64,000 nt of DNA from Moraxellaceae bacterium. GTDB lineage: Bacteria; Pseudomonadota; Gammaproteobacteria; Pseudomonadales; Moraxellaceae. Made by a program: the position numbers and the translations under genes. The stretch spans positions 1-64,000 of the forward strand of contig JAUSND010000003.1 of the NCBI GenBank assembly GCA_030646295.1, in the 5' to 3' direction. Of the stretch, positions 46,487 through 56,062 are shown in pieces; position 1 is the first letter of the stretch; each line of letters starts with the position of its first letter. The notes beneath the pieces were generated by a model. The model made no database searches. It was not told where the DNA came from and saw only the letters and a list, made by a program, of their open reading frames with translations.

Positions 46487-46702
46487 TCAGTCAGCATTAA
46501 CGCCAGCGGCGCAGCGAGGGCACAGACAGGCCTTGTTGATCTTGTCCGCCGGCACAAGGGCCAGCGCCGCCGGGCTGATGGCGGCCGTGGTACACCAGCA
46601 TTCAACATCCAGCCTGCCGGTCTGCGCGGGTTCGCACTGGTTGGCACCGCCGCACAGCGGGCAACGGGTTTCGGGCAGTGCCTGCAAGGTGGGTGCTGTC
46701 AT
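46487..46702 (-). CDS. Cysteine-rich CWC family protein
   Basis: 71 aa. Cys pairs are in RCPLCGGANQC, VECWCTT and ACLCPRCAAG, the PF14375 (Cys_rich_CWC) pattern, likely zinc binding. Function unknown. It starts 6 nt after the TMEM175-like gene ends and is probably cotranscribed with it. Confidence 0.85.
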   Translation of the reverse strand: MTAPTLQALPETRCPLCGGANQCEPAQTGRLDVECWCTTAAISPAALALVPADKINKACLCPRCAAGVNAD

Positions 46703-46708
46703 GGCGGG

Positions 46709-47296
46709 TCAGGCGGCGCGGCCCGCAAGGGCTCTCTCAATCCGGCGGTCCGGCGCAAGCCAGATCACTGCCACCAGAACGTACAGGCTCATGGCCGCCC
46801 ATGATGACCAGAAGGCCAGCAGGATGGCCGTGCTGTAGATGACCGGCGACAGTTTGCCCTTCCAGTCCGTGCCGATGGCCTGCTTGAGGATGGAGTCCTG
46901 GCCCTGCGATGCAATGATCAGCTTTTGCAGAATCCAGTACGCCAGCGACGCCATGAGCAGCACGACGCCGTAAAGGGCAGAAGGGGCTGCTGCAAAATGG
47001 TTCTCACCCATCCAGCCGGTTGCAAACGGAATCAGCGACAACCAGAACAGCAAATGCAGGTTGGCCCACAGGATTGGCCCCGTCACCGTGCGACAGGTAT
47101 GCAGCATGTGGTGATGGTTGTTCCAGTAGATACCCAGATAAACAAAACTGAGGACATAACTCAGGAACACCGGAAAAAGCGGTGCCAGCGTATTGATGCT
47201 TTCACCATGAGGTACCTTGAGCTCCAGCACCATGATCGTAATGAGGATGGCAATCACACCGTCACTGAATGCCTCAAGTCTGCTCTTGCCCATCAT
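46709..47296 (-). CDS. TMEM175-like potassium channel (DUF1211)
   Basis: 195 aa, about six membrane helices. KSRLEAFSDGVIAILITIMV carries the family FSDG motif on helix 1. Bacterial members form tetrameric K+-permeable channels. Either of two tandem ATGs may start it. It leads a small operon with the CWC gene. Confidence 0.87.
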   Translation of the reverse strand: MMGKSRLEAFSDGVIAILITIMVLELKVPHGESINTLAPLFPVFLSYVLSFVYLGIYWNNHHHMLHTCRTVTGPILWANLHLLFWLSLIPFATGWMGENHFAAAPSALYGVVLLMASLAYWILQKLIIASQGQDSILKQAIGTDWKGKLSPVIYSTAILLAFWSSWAAMSLYVLVAVIWLAPDRRIERALAGRAA

Positions 47297-47382
47297 GGCG
47301 TCTCTGCTGGTTGATAAAGGGTGCTGGTCAATGAAATGTGCTGGCGTATCTTAAAAGAAAACCGGAAATCCCACGGACAACT

Positions 47383-47964
47383 TTATTGTATTTGCGACTC
47401 TTGCCCGGTCGTGGCGGCAAGGCTGCCGAGATGCTCTGTCCATGAGGTCAGGCACTGCCGCCACGGGCCGGGCTGGCATGCGGGCTGGCCGGCGCGTTGC
47501 AGGGCATACACCCGGTTCTTGTCGATGCCCACGGCGGCATAGGCCTCAAAGTCTGTCGACGAGTCACCGTAGGCCGCCACAAAGTGCCAGCCATTTTGCT
47601 GGTAGCGCTGCAGTATGCGGGTTTTGAAGGCGGCATGATCGGCACTGTCGGCATGGCTTTGGGGCACATGAATGCTGCCCTCGGGAAAACCGTGCTCCGC
47701 CAGCCATTCGGGAATGCCGGACTGCAGGGGCCTTACGCGGGCACTCAGGTAGATGATCTTGTAACCCCGGTCGGCAAACCGGCGGACGGCACTGGCTGCA
47801 TCTTCGCGTGGCGTAAAAATGGAGCGTGGGCGTGGCGTCAGCGTGCCATCAATGTCAAACACCACGGCCTGATCAGGCCTGACCGGTGTTTTTTGTACCT
47901 CGGTGGGGTGTAGCGTGCAGCCTGTGCAAAGCAGGACAAGTGCAGCCAGTGTGAGGGTGCGCAT
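47383..47964 (-). CDS. HAD-superfamily phosphatase lipoprotein (LNS2-like)
   Basis: 193 aa. Lipoprotein signal with LLCTGC (Cys16). HAD motif I is VVFDIDGTLTPRPRS, motif II IIYLSARVRP, and motif III-IV VAAYGDSSTDFEAYAAVGI. The layout resembles LNS2/phosphatidate phosphatase-like HADs. It would act in the periplasm, attached to a membrane. Substrate unknown. Confidence 0.85.
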   Translation of the reverse strand: MRTLTLAALVLLCTGCTLHPTEVQKTPVRPDQAVVFDIDGTLTPRPRSIFTPREDAASAVRRFADRGYKIIYLSARVRPLQSGIPEWLAEHGFPEGSIHVPQSHADSADHAAFKTRILQRYQQNGWHFVAAYGDSSTDFEAYAAVGIDKNRVYALQRAGQPACQPGPWRQCLTSWTEHLGSLAATTGQESQIQ

Positions 47965-48022
47965 TCGGTGCTTGTCTCGAACGGGTTTCAGTTGTCAGGT
48001 GTTGCGGCAGCGTGTGCCGCAA

Positions 48023-48051
48023 GGCGAGGGCAAACAGGGTTTGCCCTCGCC
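48023..48051. repeat. Perfect 13-bp hairpin between 48069 gene and HAD gene
   Basis: Arms 48023-48035 and 48039-48051, loop AGG. It follows the stop of the hypothetical gene (reverse strand) by 18 nt. A T-run is present only on the forward strand, where no gene needs it, so on the reverse strand it would be a poor terminator or a processing hairpin. Confidence 0.7.
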
Positions 48052-48068
48052 GGTTTTTGCCGCCGCAC

Positions 48069-48749
48069 TTACTCGATTGTTTCGGCCTGCATGGGAGCGG
48101 CTTGCGTAGGCGCAATAAAGTCTACGGCCTTCCAGTCAGGTTTGGCACTTGCGTCCGGCAGCACTTCGCCAACACGCCAGGCCGGTGTGGCCGGGTTATC
48201 GGCCAGCGGCATGTCGGTCGCGGCGGGGGCAGGGCTGCGCGTGTGGGCGTGCATCACGGTGGGCAGCTTGTAGTACTCCGGCGTCTGGATGGCGTTAAAC
48301 CAGCCGTTGGGAATCCAGTTCAAGTGAGGCGAAGGCAGCTCGCTGCCGTTGTAGGCGCAGTTGGCAAAGGCACGCAGCACGTCATAGGTGCGGTTCATGC
48401 AGTTGCCGCCGGTAAGGCTGTAGGGCTGGTGCTTGGCCCAGGCCACCACATTGTCGGCTGCCTTCCAGTCCGGCGTAATGCCGTCAGAGACGGTGAGTAA
48501 CTTGTACACGTCGTATTCGTTACCGCGCTTGCTGCCGGTTTCTGCAAAGTACATGAGTGCCGCACGCAGGTTGGGCACGCGCAACGCCCAGAAACCGTTA
48601 TAGCTGCCTTGCCAGCCCGGACCTTCCAGCGCACCAATGCACCAGGAACCATCGGGATATTCAAAGCCCCAGGCAGCATGCCCGAGCAGGGGTTGACCGG
48701 CGAGTGCATCCGGACGGTGGGGACATAGAACGACCATTGCCTTGGCCAT
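48069..48749 (-). CDS. Hypothetical protein
   Basis: 226 aa, no signal peptide. GGNCMNRTYDVLRAF (about residue 115) resembles the Cys-containing helix of NlpC/P60-like or DUF4105-type proteins, but the matching His is not certain. The last 60 residues are Pro/Ala-rich and look disordered. Start ATG 48749, with AGGAG 5-10 nt upstream. It borders the AT-rich defence islet but has normal composition. Confidence 0.6.
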   Translation of the reverse strand: MAKAMVVLCPHRPDALAGQPLLGHAAWGFEYPDGSWCIGALEGPGWQGSYNGFWALRVPNLRAALMYFAETGSKRGNEYDVYKLLTVSDGITPDWKAADNVVAWAKHQPYSLTGGNCMNRTYDVLRAFANCAYNGSELPSPHLNWIPNGWFNAIQTPEYYKLPTVMHAHTRSPAPAATDMPLADNPATPAWRVGEVLPDASAKPDWKAVDFIAPTQAAPMQAETIE

Positions 48750-48826
48750 GAGTGACTCCTTTCACAGTGGGGTGGGTACATTAAAATTGTTTGTGATGGC
48801 TTGATGCGGAATCATATGAGTGAGCA

Positions 48827-51280
48827 TCAGCCTAAGTACCGTCTAATTTCGAATTTATAAAAGTCATTGACCGTCATTAAGTAGCTCTCAAATTCGGGAG
48901 AGGCTTTAAGATTGTTGAAATCATCGAACTGCAGGTTGCCAAGCTGATTGTCGGCTTCGAGCCTCGCGATCATGCTTACGCTGAGTCCGTATTTTGTGAG
49001 CTTTATTTTTCGCTCATCAGTTGTTCCGTAAATATAAGTGTTGTATTCATTTACGCTTATCAGGTCGTGATCAAATAGCATTAAAATAAATTTTCCTAGC
49101 TTGAATCCAACAAAGTCATCTTCCATTTTTAGTTTTACTACTGCTAAATTTACAAGTTCTTTTTCTGATTTTTTTGAAAGATCGACGTATGTATTTTCGG
49201 AATTGTTGGGGTAGGCTCCGGTTTCTCGTGGCTCTTCGCCATATGATCTTCCGAAATACATTTTTCTATCGTCCGACTGCGCGCGTTCATTAAAGTATTT
49301 GACTTGCGCATTGATATTCTCCCTTAGTGCCTTTTTTTGTGTAATAAGGATGTGATTCTCGTAGTAGTTTCGTGCTTCTTTCGATAATAGTCGTTTTATT
49401 TCATAGTCGGAGATGTTTGTGATGTCGCGTAAGAAAACATATTCGATTTTATCCATCATTGAGGTGCTGCGCCATGGCTCTTGGTGGGCGCTAGAGCTGA
49501 TGGATGAAGCTTCAATAAAGCGATCGATTACTTCTTCAAGGTCGGCGTAGAATTCGATAATGCCAGACTGAATAAAGTATTCTCGTACTTTATCATCTTT
49601 AGTAATTTTTTCGGATATTAAGAATTTCTCGTTTTTTTGAATAGATTCAATTTTTTCAATATACTTTTCTTTGGATGACGATGGCTTTTTGATGGACTCA
49701 ATATTAAAGGCCGCGAGTGTCGGGTTATGAACTTGATCGTCAAATACTCGACTTCTCAGTAGCGTTATCTTGTTCTCCATTTTGCTCCCAATGCGGTAGT
49801 GCTCTTCATTATTAATGAAATGTACTTTTGGCAGGAGTCGCGAGAGTCTATTTTCCCCGTGCCCAAATATTGTATTGAGCCGATTGACTCGGCCTATTAG
49901 GTTCATTAGTTCTTTGCCTTTCAGTGAGCGCACATTGAATATAAAGAGGGTGTCTATTGGTAGATTCATGCCTTCTAAAATGACGGAATTGGCAACAATA
50001 TATTTAAGTTCGGTCAGATTTTTATATTTAAATTCCAAATATTCTTTTATGAGGTCTGGGAGCTTTCCATGCAGATACACGACGCCATGCTTGAGGTGGT
50101 CTATTGCAAAGAAATCTGGGTGGACCTCGCTTGCTAGGATGCGAGAAATTTGGTTGATATCTTCTGTCTTTTCAATTTTTGGAATTATTGTGCAGAGCTC
50201 TCTAGCCAACTGCTCAACTTTAATTGGGCGGTAATTGTATATAAAATTTTTATTGCCAGATGCTGAGATAAGATAGTTACTTTTTTTTATGTCATCTTTT
50301 AGTTTGTAGAAAACATTCAGAAATCTGTTGTACTGGTATGTCTCGTTGTTGAGTCGGAGCTCAAATATCTCAGGTTCTTTAACATTAAATTTAATGGAGT
50401 GTGATGAAATGTTTTGGTCTGATGATAGGCGAAGGTTGGCTGCATCTTGAATAAGAGGAGAGAGGTAAAGTACACGATGGCTAGGGTTGAGTGCGCGATT
50501 TTTGCCTATGACACGGGATAGTAAAATGCTTCTGCTGTCTGCTTTAAGAAGGTTGTGTGCTTCGTCAATAAAGATAAGATCAAAGAATATATTGTTTTTT
50601 GAAAGTAGACGGAGTGCGCGCTCTTGAGTCAGAACTGCTATGAAGGAGGCCTCTCCATTATACATCTCATCATGAACAATCAGTTTTCTACGTAGATCTG
50701 ATTCCCTGATCATCTGAAGCGTCTGAATTAGCAAAGATTTTGTTGGGACGATGATGGCGATTTTGCTGGGCTGGTCGTCAAGTTGCTTAATATGGTCAAC
50801 AATAATAGAGCTTTTTCCGAAAGAGGTGGGAGCCAAGTAGCAAGTTTCGCGTGTGCTCTCGTTTAAGAGCTTGGAGCTTTCAATATATTGCTCTAGTGTT
50901 AGTGTTGTATTATCGGCTCCACGATAATTATCAAGTTTAATGTCTCCAAGGCAGTCAATAATGGGGTTTCCTTTGTAAAGGTCGTTTTGGAGAAGGTCTT
51001 TTGCTATTGGATAGAATCCGAAATTTACAGAAAAATCATACAGTGGAGCATAGTCTTTATACTGTAGGGAATATTTGAGAATAATATAATAGGCTAAGTC
51101 TGCATATGATTTGTGCCGCTGATCTACTTGGTAGCGCCTGATAAGGATCATTGCAGCGCCTAGAATATAGGTCTTGTCCTCATTATCAATTTCTTCTCCA
51201 AGTGTTAATTTTTTTAATATTTCGCTGAAGCGGGGTTCTTTTCCAATGTCGGTCAGTGCTCTTTTTTCGATGCTGTCCAT
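48827..51280 (-). CDS. hamB: Superfamily 2 helicase, HamB-like
   Basis: 817 aa. Walker A YLAPTSFGKSS (about 149-158), DEAH in LIFIDEAHNL (239-242), a second RecA domain with VILEGMNLPIDTLFIFN and motif VI MNLIGRVNRLN. Strongly AT-rich with lysine codon AAA, unlike the flanks. It starts 3 nt after the HamA-like gene. In Hachiman systems HamB is the helicase partner that senses damaged or invading DNA and releases HamA. The C-terminal 200 residues are unassigned. AbpB-type helicases are a possible alternative. Confidence 0.7.
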   Translation of the reverse strand: MDSIEKRALTDIGKEPRFSEILKKLTLGEEIDNEDKTYILGAAMILIRRYQVDQRHKSYADLAYYIILKYSLQYKDYAPLYDFSVNFGFYPIAKDLLQNDLYKGNPIIDCLGDIKLDNYRGADNTTLTLEQYIESSKLLNESTRETCYLAPTSFGKSSIIVDHIKQLDDQPSKIAIIVPTKSLLIQTLQMIRESDLRRKLIVHDEMYNGEASFIAVLTQERALRLLSKNNIFFDLIFIDEAHNLLKADSRSILLSRVIGKNRALNPSHRVLYLSPLIQDAANLRLSSDQNISSHSIKFNVKEPEIFELRLNNETYQYNRFLNVFYKLKDDIKKSNYLISASGNKNFIYNYRPIKVEQLARELCTIIPKIEKTEDINQISRILASEVHPDFFAIDHLKHGVVYLHGKLPDLIKEYLEFKYKNLTELKYIVANSVILEGMNLPIDTLFIFNVRSLKGKELMNLIGRVNRLNTIFGHGENRLSRLLPKVHFINNEEHYRIGSKMENKITLLRSRVFDDQVHNPTLAAFNIESIKKPSSSKEKYIEKIESIQKNEKFLISEKITKDDKVREYFIQSGIIEFYADLEEVIDRFIEASSISSSAHQEPWRSTSMMDKIEYVFLRDITNISDYEIKRLLSKEARNYYENHILITQKKALRENINAQVKYFNERAQSDDRKMYFGRSYGEEPRETGAYPNNSENTYVDLSKKSEKELVNLAVVKLKMEDDFVGFKLGKFILMLFDHDLISVNEYNTYIYGTTDERKIKLTKYGLSVSMIARLEADNQLGNLQFDDFNNLKASPEFESYLMTVNDFYKFEIRRYLG

Positions 51281-51283
51281 GTT

Positions 51284-52057
51284 TTAGTTCTCTAGATAGT
51301 CCCAAAAAAGGTCAACTGATGCTTTATTGGTACATATTATTTGGATCTTCTGGAAGCTAAAGGCTTTTATGAGTTGGTCGATTTTGGGCTTGAGATCTTT
51401 TGCGTCTATATCAGACCAGGTTCCGTTTAGAAATAGTGTCGATCCTGGAATGACGTTAAAATTTTCAATTTTATTAACTTTTCCTTCAGTGAACGAATTT
51501 GCAAGTTTTTGTAGGCTTTGTCTGATGCTTTTACTTGTGCCAACATCGACATGACTTGCATGGTTATATGCATTCTTCCATGGGTTATTTGCTGGGGCGC
51601 CTGCAATTTTTTCTTTAAGATCTGAGCAGGCTAACTGAATTTTTGATGTGTGCGTTGCTCCTTTTGTTTCCATATTTCCAGATTTGCTTTCATATATCCA
51701 GGCCTCATTATTCCAAGAATAATACCCATCAAAGCCTTTTTTGATGGAGCCCTCTTCTAAGTTCAGGAAAAGAAACTCTTGATTGAAGCCGATTTCGGTT
51801 AGATATAGATGCCCAAAGAATTCAGCAATGGCTCCCATTTCGGTTGTAGATCCTTTTTTGGGTGTCAAAAATGCTATCAGTCTCTGCTTGATTATGGATA
51901 AGTCTGTATTTGCCGCTCCTTCGCAGATGGAGACAATATTGGCATCAATGTGAGATTTTATGCAGTCATCTAGCACTGGTATATTGATAAGATGAAGGCT
52001 ATTTTTATTTTCAAGTTCTATGCATTCGGTTTTGAAAATTTTGCTTTTAAAGAGCAC
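51284..52057 (-). CDS. hamA: HamA-like (DUF1837) nuclease
   Basis: 257 aa with a GTG start (AGGA 7 nt upstream). The conserved core GAIAEFFGHLYLTE, then KKGFDGYYSWNNEAWIYESKSG matches the DUF1837 PD-(D/E)xK arrangement (D110, E123, K125). With the downstream helicase this makes a HamA-HamB order. Very AT-rich, which suggests recent acquisition. The assignment depends on the motif and the pairing; I have no alignment to confirm it. Confidence 0.65.
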   Translation of the reverse strand: MLFKSKIFKTECIELENKNSLHLINIPVLDDCIKSHIDANIVSICEGAANTDLSIIKQRLIAFLTPKKGSTTEMGAIAEFFGHLYLTEIGFNQEFLFLNLEEGSIKKGFDGYYSWNNEAWIYESKSGNMETKGATHTSKIQLACSDLKEKIAGAPANNPWKNAYNHASHVDVGTSKSIRQSLQKLANSFTEGKVNKIENFNVIPGSTLFLNGTWSDIDAKDLKPKIDQLIKAFSFQKIQIICTNKASVDLFWDYLEN

Positions 52058-52302
52058 GTAAAGGTCCTCTTGCTAATTACATTTTGTTGATCCGGCGCTG
52101 AGGTGATAAAGCATGAAATTAATTATGCAATTTCGTGGTTGGTTTTCAGTGTTAATTCCACGTGATTTTCTCGCGCTGATATATAATGTAAGTGACTTTC
52201 CATGGTCTAATCAGACTAATCGTTTGTAACGAACTTATCTAACCCGTCGCCAGATGTCCATTGTCGCTAATCTGTCGCTAATGCAGATTGCCACCACGCC
52301 CA
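52058..52302. other. AT-rich upstream region of the defence islet
   Basis: 245 bp. The inverted pair GAAATT (52115-52120) and AATTTC (52129-52134) could be an operator for hamA. A TATAAT at 52182-52187 faces away from hamA. No att repeats, tRNA or integrase are seen. The composition returns to normal by about 52250. Confidence 0.4.
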
Positions 52303-52674
52303 TCACCTCATCGAATGCAGCCCGATCATGTTCCCTTCGGTGTCGTAGACCAGCGAGATGTAGCCGTACTGGCCAATCGACATTTTCTGGTTTTGCAGTT
52401 TGCCGCCGGCGGCCAGGGCGCGGGCTTGTTCGGTGGCGCAGTCTTCGCAGCTGAAGTACACCAGTACGCTGTTCTTGCCGGCAGAAAAGCCTTTCATGTG
52501 CACGAGTGCGCCAGAGGTGCCCATGCGTTCGGGGTTCATGGGGAAGGCCCACATTTCGGGGGTGGGGGCGTTCAGCCGTTCCAGCGTTACCTGAAAGACG
52601 GCTTCGTAGAATTTCTTGGCGCGGGCCATGTCGTCTACGTAGATTTCAAACCAGCCGACCGGGTTGATGGTCAT
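52303..52674 (-). CDS. VOC-family protein
   Basis: 123 aa. VGWFEIYVDDMARAKKFYEAVF is the VOC opening; it ends DTEGNMIGLHSM, as in PA1353-like glyoxalase proteins. A pair of cysteines (FSCEDCATEQ) is typical of that subgroup. Substrate unknown. It is probably the native neighbour interrupted from the 48749 gene by the defence islet. Confidence 0.87.
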   Translation of the reverse strand: MTINPVGWFEIYVDDMARAKKFYEAVFQVTLERLNAPTPEMWAFPMNPERMGTSGALVHMKGFSAGKNSVLVYFSCEDCATEQARALAAGGKLQNQKMSIGQYGYISLVYDTEGNMIGLHSMR

Positions 52675-52739
52675 GATTTCTCTCCCTGAGAATGGGCCTG
52701 TCGGCGCAGGGTGCCGACGGCCGTTGCCATCCAGTATGG

Positions 52740-55625
52740 CTAAAAGCCGCGCATTGTCGCGGGAATAACGTAGGTTTTTCCGTCATACCGCAGTGTATCC
52801 ACGGTCACGACCGGTGCGGTGGCGGTCTCTACGCACTCGTCGTTTTCTGCGCTGCTCCGGCTGCCGGTCGTCACGGTCCGCACTAGCAGGTCGGCAAAGC
52901 CGTGGCTGACTGTCTTGCCAATCTCGATGGTGCGTTCGGTTTGCTCAAACTCGCCGGTGCAGTTGGTGTCCCACTCGCCGCGCGTGCTGCTGGTGACCAG
53001 TCCGGTGATTACCTGCCGCAGGGTGCCCTGCTGTTGCACGTACAGGTACAGGGTAGTGTCGCCGGCCGGGTTGACGCGGGACGAGCCGGAGTGGCTGGTG
53101 CGCACGCCAAAGGCGCGCACGCCGGGTGCCAGCCGGTAGCGGGCGGTATCAATGGTGATGCCGCCAAAGCGCCAGGCGTCCGAGGTAATGGCGGCTTTCT
53201 GCAGCAGGCGGGCCAGTGGCTTGCGGGTGGCCGAGTTGACGATCATCACATCCAGATCGTAATCGCCCATGGTGTCGTCGTTGCCATAGTTGTTGCCATC
53301 GTCGCTTGTGTCTTGTGCTGCATCGCCCGGAGGGTTTTGCAGGTAGGACAGCGCCACAATGCTTTTGCTTTTGTCATCCGGCCACGCCTTGCAGGTGTTG
53401 AACTGGTTGTAACGCCGCACGGGGTAACCAAGGTCGCGCGCGGTGAGCAGTGCCAGCATGGGCAGCTCGTCGTCGCATGTGGGCTTTTTGATGTCGGTGG
53501 GGGTCTGACTGAACAGCGCCAGGGTTTTAACCGGTGTATTGCCGTGCAGCAGCGTGAACTGGGTGCCGCCCAGCACAGGGCGACAGGTTTTTGTGGCCTC
53601 AGCCGGTGCCAGTCCCGGCCGTTGCTGGCTCTGGTTGATGGCGCGGCGCAAGCCTTGCTGTGTATAGGGCGGAAAGTCCGGGGCTTCGCTGGCCAGCAGG
53701 TCTTCGTCAATCTGGAAGGTGTTGCCTTCGCGCGGGAGGTTCCATGGTGCGGAGTTGGCTTCTTTCCATGAGTACAGCACCGTGTCGCCGCACTGCATGT
53801 AGGCCATGGCCTGCGCCTGCATGCTGAGCGGGGCGGTTGCCTTGGCGGATGGCTCTACCGTAATGCCGGACACCGACGAGACGGTCTCGGACGTTATCTC
53901 GTCCAGTGTGAGCGGGAGTGTGCCCGCACCGTCGCTGCCCTGCAGGGTAATGGAGCGGTACGGCAGGGCCTCCAGTCTGGCCGTGATGCTGCGTGCGCAG
54001 GCCTGTACCTGACTGGCGTGGCTGGCGCTCATCACCAGTGGTGCCGGTTTGCTGAAGTTTGGCAGTACGGGCAGTGCGCCGTTAAGTGCATCCTGCAGGT
54101 TGATCAGGCGGTTGTTCTGCTGCAGGTGAAAGTCTTCCAGGTTAAGCGGGTTGCTTACGCCATCCACCTCGCCACAAATGGCGTTACTGGCAATGGTGGC
54201 GGTGCGTTCATCTGTGGCGGTCCGCTCATCTGTAGTGGCGCTGGTCGTGCTGCTGTCGGCAATGGTCAGCGCATAAAGCGGAATGACCTCGGCGCTGAGT
54301 GTCAGCCAGCTGTAATCCTCTTCGCTCAAAAATGCCTGTGGTCTGGTGACCAGGTAAAGCACGCCATCCTGCGCGATCACTTTGTTGTTGAGAAAGTCGG
54401 CAATAAACGCAGGGGCTTTTTTAAGGGCTGCAATGTGGTCGGCCTGGGTGTGATCAAGGGCGAGGATGTCGCCTTTGCTGTCGGTAAAGGGGCGATAGCC
54501 GACAGAGGGGGCAATCTGGCCGTAGGCATCGTAACCCCGGCAACGCAGGGCGCCGTTCACCAGTGCGCAGGTATGGCTTTCGCCGGCGGAGACTGCGCTA
54601 ACGCCGGCCGGTATGGCGACCGTGGGGGTGGTGAGTACGCCGGGGGAGGGGCCGGTGCCTATCACGTTGCTGCCGTTATAGCCCCAGCACTGCAGGGCGT
54701 CTTTCACGATGGCACAGGTGTGTGCGCTGCCGGTGGCAACGGCGGTGACATCACGCGCAATCATCTGCGTTGGCCGTAATGTATTGTTGCGCGCATTGGG
54801 GCCTATGCCCTTGTCGTCGGTTTTGCCCCAGCAGTACAGGGCCTGTGCCACGATGGCGCAGGTGTAATCGTTACCTGCGGCCACGGCGCTGACTTGCTTG
54901 TCAAAAATGCGGGTGGGCGTGAGTACGTCGGTACCTTGTTTGTTTTCCGCGTGTTCATTACCAGCCAGCCCGTTGCCAATCTGGCCGTAGCGGTTGCGGC
55001 CCCAGCAATACAGGGCGTCGTTCACAATGGCGCAGGTCTGGTCGCCCCCGGCCGACACGGCCTGTACGCCGCTGGCAATCACCTGCGTTGGTTTGGTGAC
55101 GGCGTTACCGGCCATGCCGTTACCAATCTGGCCGTTGGTGTTGTCGCCCCAGCAATACAGTGCATCGCCCACCACGGCGCAGCTGTGCATGCCGCCGGTG
55201 GAGACGGCGCGTACATTTTTGGCAATGACGGCAAACGGGCTGGCAACGTTGCCACCGGTTTTGCCATTGCCAGTCTGGCCCGAGTAATTCCAGCCCCAGC
55301 AGTACAGGCCGCCATCCACAATGGCACAGGTGTTGGCATACGAGGCGGACACAGCGGTGGCACCATTCGCAAACACCAGGGCCGGTGTACGCACGCGGTT
55401 GTGCCGGCTTTCGGCCGCAGTATTGCCGATCTGGCCGTTGCGGTTGTCGCCCCAGCACAGCAGCGCGCCACTGCGCACCACGGCACAGCTGTGATTGTTG
55501 CCTGCATCAAACTGCACAACGTGGTTGTCGTCTGGTGTGGAATTAGATGAAGCAAGCACATGGCCTGCACCGCTAACAATCAGCGCAATCAGTACGGCTG
55601 GCAGGTGGCGGAATGACATGGGCAT
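52740..55625 (-). CDS. Secreted RCC1-repeat protein
   Basis: 961 aa. Signal peptide (to about residue 25). Seven RCC1-like repeats of about 50 residues (33-400) share VSAG-H-TCAIV-ALYCWG-N-GQIGNG, enough for a seven-bladed propeller. Each blade has two Cys spaced 8-9 apart, suggesting disulfides in an oxidising compartment. The C-terminal 560 residues are not recognised; they contain a further set of Cys and a beta-rich end. AGGA lies 8 nt before ATG 55625. Confidence 0.8.
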   Translation of the reverse strand: MPMSFRHLPAVLIALIVSGAGHVLASSNSTPDDNHVVQFDAGNNHSCAVVRSGALLCWGDNRNGQIGNTAAESRHNRVRTPALVFANGATAVSASYANTCAIVDGGLYCWGWNYSGQTGNGKTGGNVASPFAVIAKNVRAVSTGGMHSCAVVGDALYCWGDNTNGQIGNGMAGNAVTKPTQVIASGVQAVSAGGDQTCAIVNDALYCWGRNRYGQIGNGLAGNEHAENKQGTDVLTPTRIFDKQVSAVAAGNDYTCAIVAQALYCWGKTDDKGIGPNARNNTLRPTQMIARDVTAVATGSAHTCAIVKDALQCWGYNGSNVIGTGPSPGVLTTPTVAIPAGVSAVSAGESHTCALVNGALRCRGYDAYGQIAPSVGYRPFTDSKGDILALDHTQADHIAALKKAPAFIADFLNNKVIAQDGVLYLVTRPQAFLSEEDYSWLTLSAEVIPLYALTIADSSTTSATTDERTATDERTATIASNAICGEVDGVSNPLNLEDFHLQQNNRLINLQDALNGALPVLPNFSKPAPLVMSASHASQVQACARSITARLEALPYRSITLQGSDGAGTLPLTLDEITSETVSSVSGITVEPSAKATAPLSMQAQAMAYMQCGDTVLYSWKEANSAPWNLPREGNTFQIDEDLLASEAPDFPPYTQQGLRRAINQSQQRPGLAPAEATKTCRPVLGGTQFTLLHGNTPVKTLALFSQTPTDIKKPTCDDELPMLALLTARDLGYPVRRYNQFNTCKAWPDDKSKSIVALSYLQNPPGDAAQDTSDDGNNYGNDDTMGDYDLDVMIVNSATRKPLARLLQKAAITSDAWRFGGITIDTARYRLAPGVRAFGVRTSHSGSSRVNPAGDTTLYLYVQQQGTLRQVITGLVTSSTRGEWDTNCTGEFEQTERTIEIGKTVSHGFADLLVRTVTTGSRSSAENDECVETATAPVVTVDTLRYDGKTYVIPATMRGF

Positions 55626-55708
55626 GGCATGTTTCCTGAGCGTTTTTTGTTGTTCTTGTTGAGACAGTGGCTGTGGTCATGGCAGGGCAGGCAATACCGC
55701 CAGCGGTT

Positions 55709-56062
55709 TCACCGCAGCAGCCATGCACCATAAAACAGGATGTTAAACCCGAACAGTGTCAGTCCCATGATGGCCAGCACCTTGCGTGGCAAGCCGTCGG
55801 GGTACCAGCGCCGGGTGATGTACTGCTCGATAAAGCCCAGCTCGTAGGCGGCCAGTCCGCCGGCCACGCGAAAGCGGTTTTCCAGCGGGGTGAGCGGGCA
55901 GGTCCAGCCGATGATGGCAATCAGTACTGCCCAGGTCAGCACCGGCAGGTGCAGCCAGATCACGCCGGGCCAACTCCACAGCAGCAGGCCGCCCAGAAAG
56001 GCAAAGGCAATAAAGCCAAAGTGCAGGGTGGCAACGGTGTGGGCCGCAATACGGTTATGCAT
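55709..56062 (-). CDS. DUF2784 membrane protein
   Basis: 117 aa with about four membrane helices. TVATLHFGFIAFAFLGGLLL and IIGWTCPLTPLENRFR, then GFIEQYIT match DUF2784. Function unknown. Its ATG shares one base with the lipB stop (TGATG), so translation is coupled. Confidence 0.87.
   Translation of the reverse strand: MHNRIAAHTVATLHFGFIAFAFLGGLLLWSWPGVIWLHLPVLTWAVLIAIIGWTCPLTPLENRFRVAGGLAAYELGFIEQYITRRWYPDGLPRKVLAIMGLTLFGFNILFYGAWLLR

Noticed and set aside
52204-52210. GGTCTAA half of the CrbR-type element upstream of the HamA-like gene
   Set aside because: The other half does not match and no -10-like hexamer is found 31.5 bp away in either direction.
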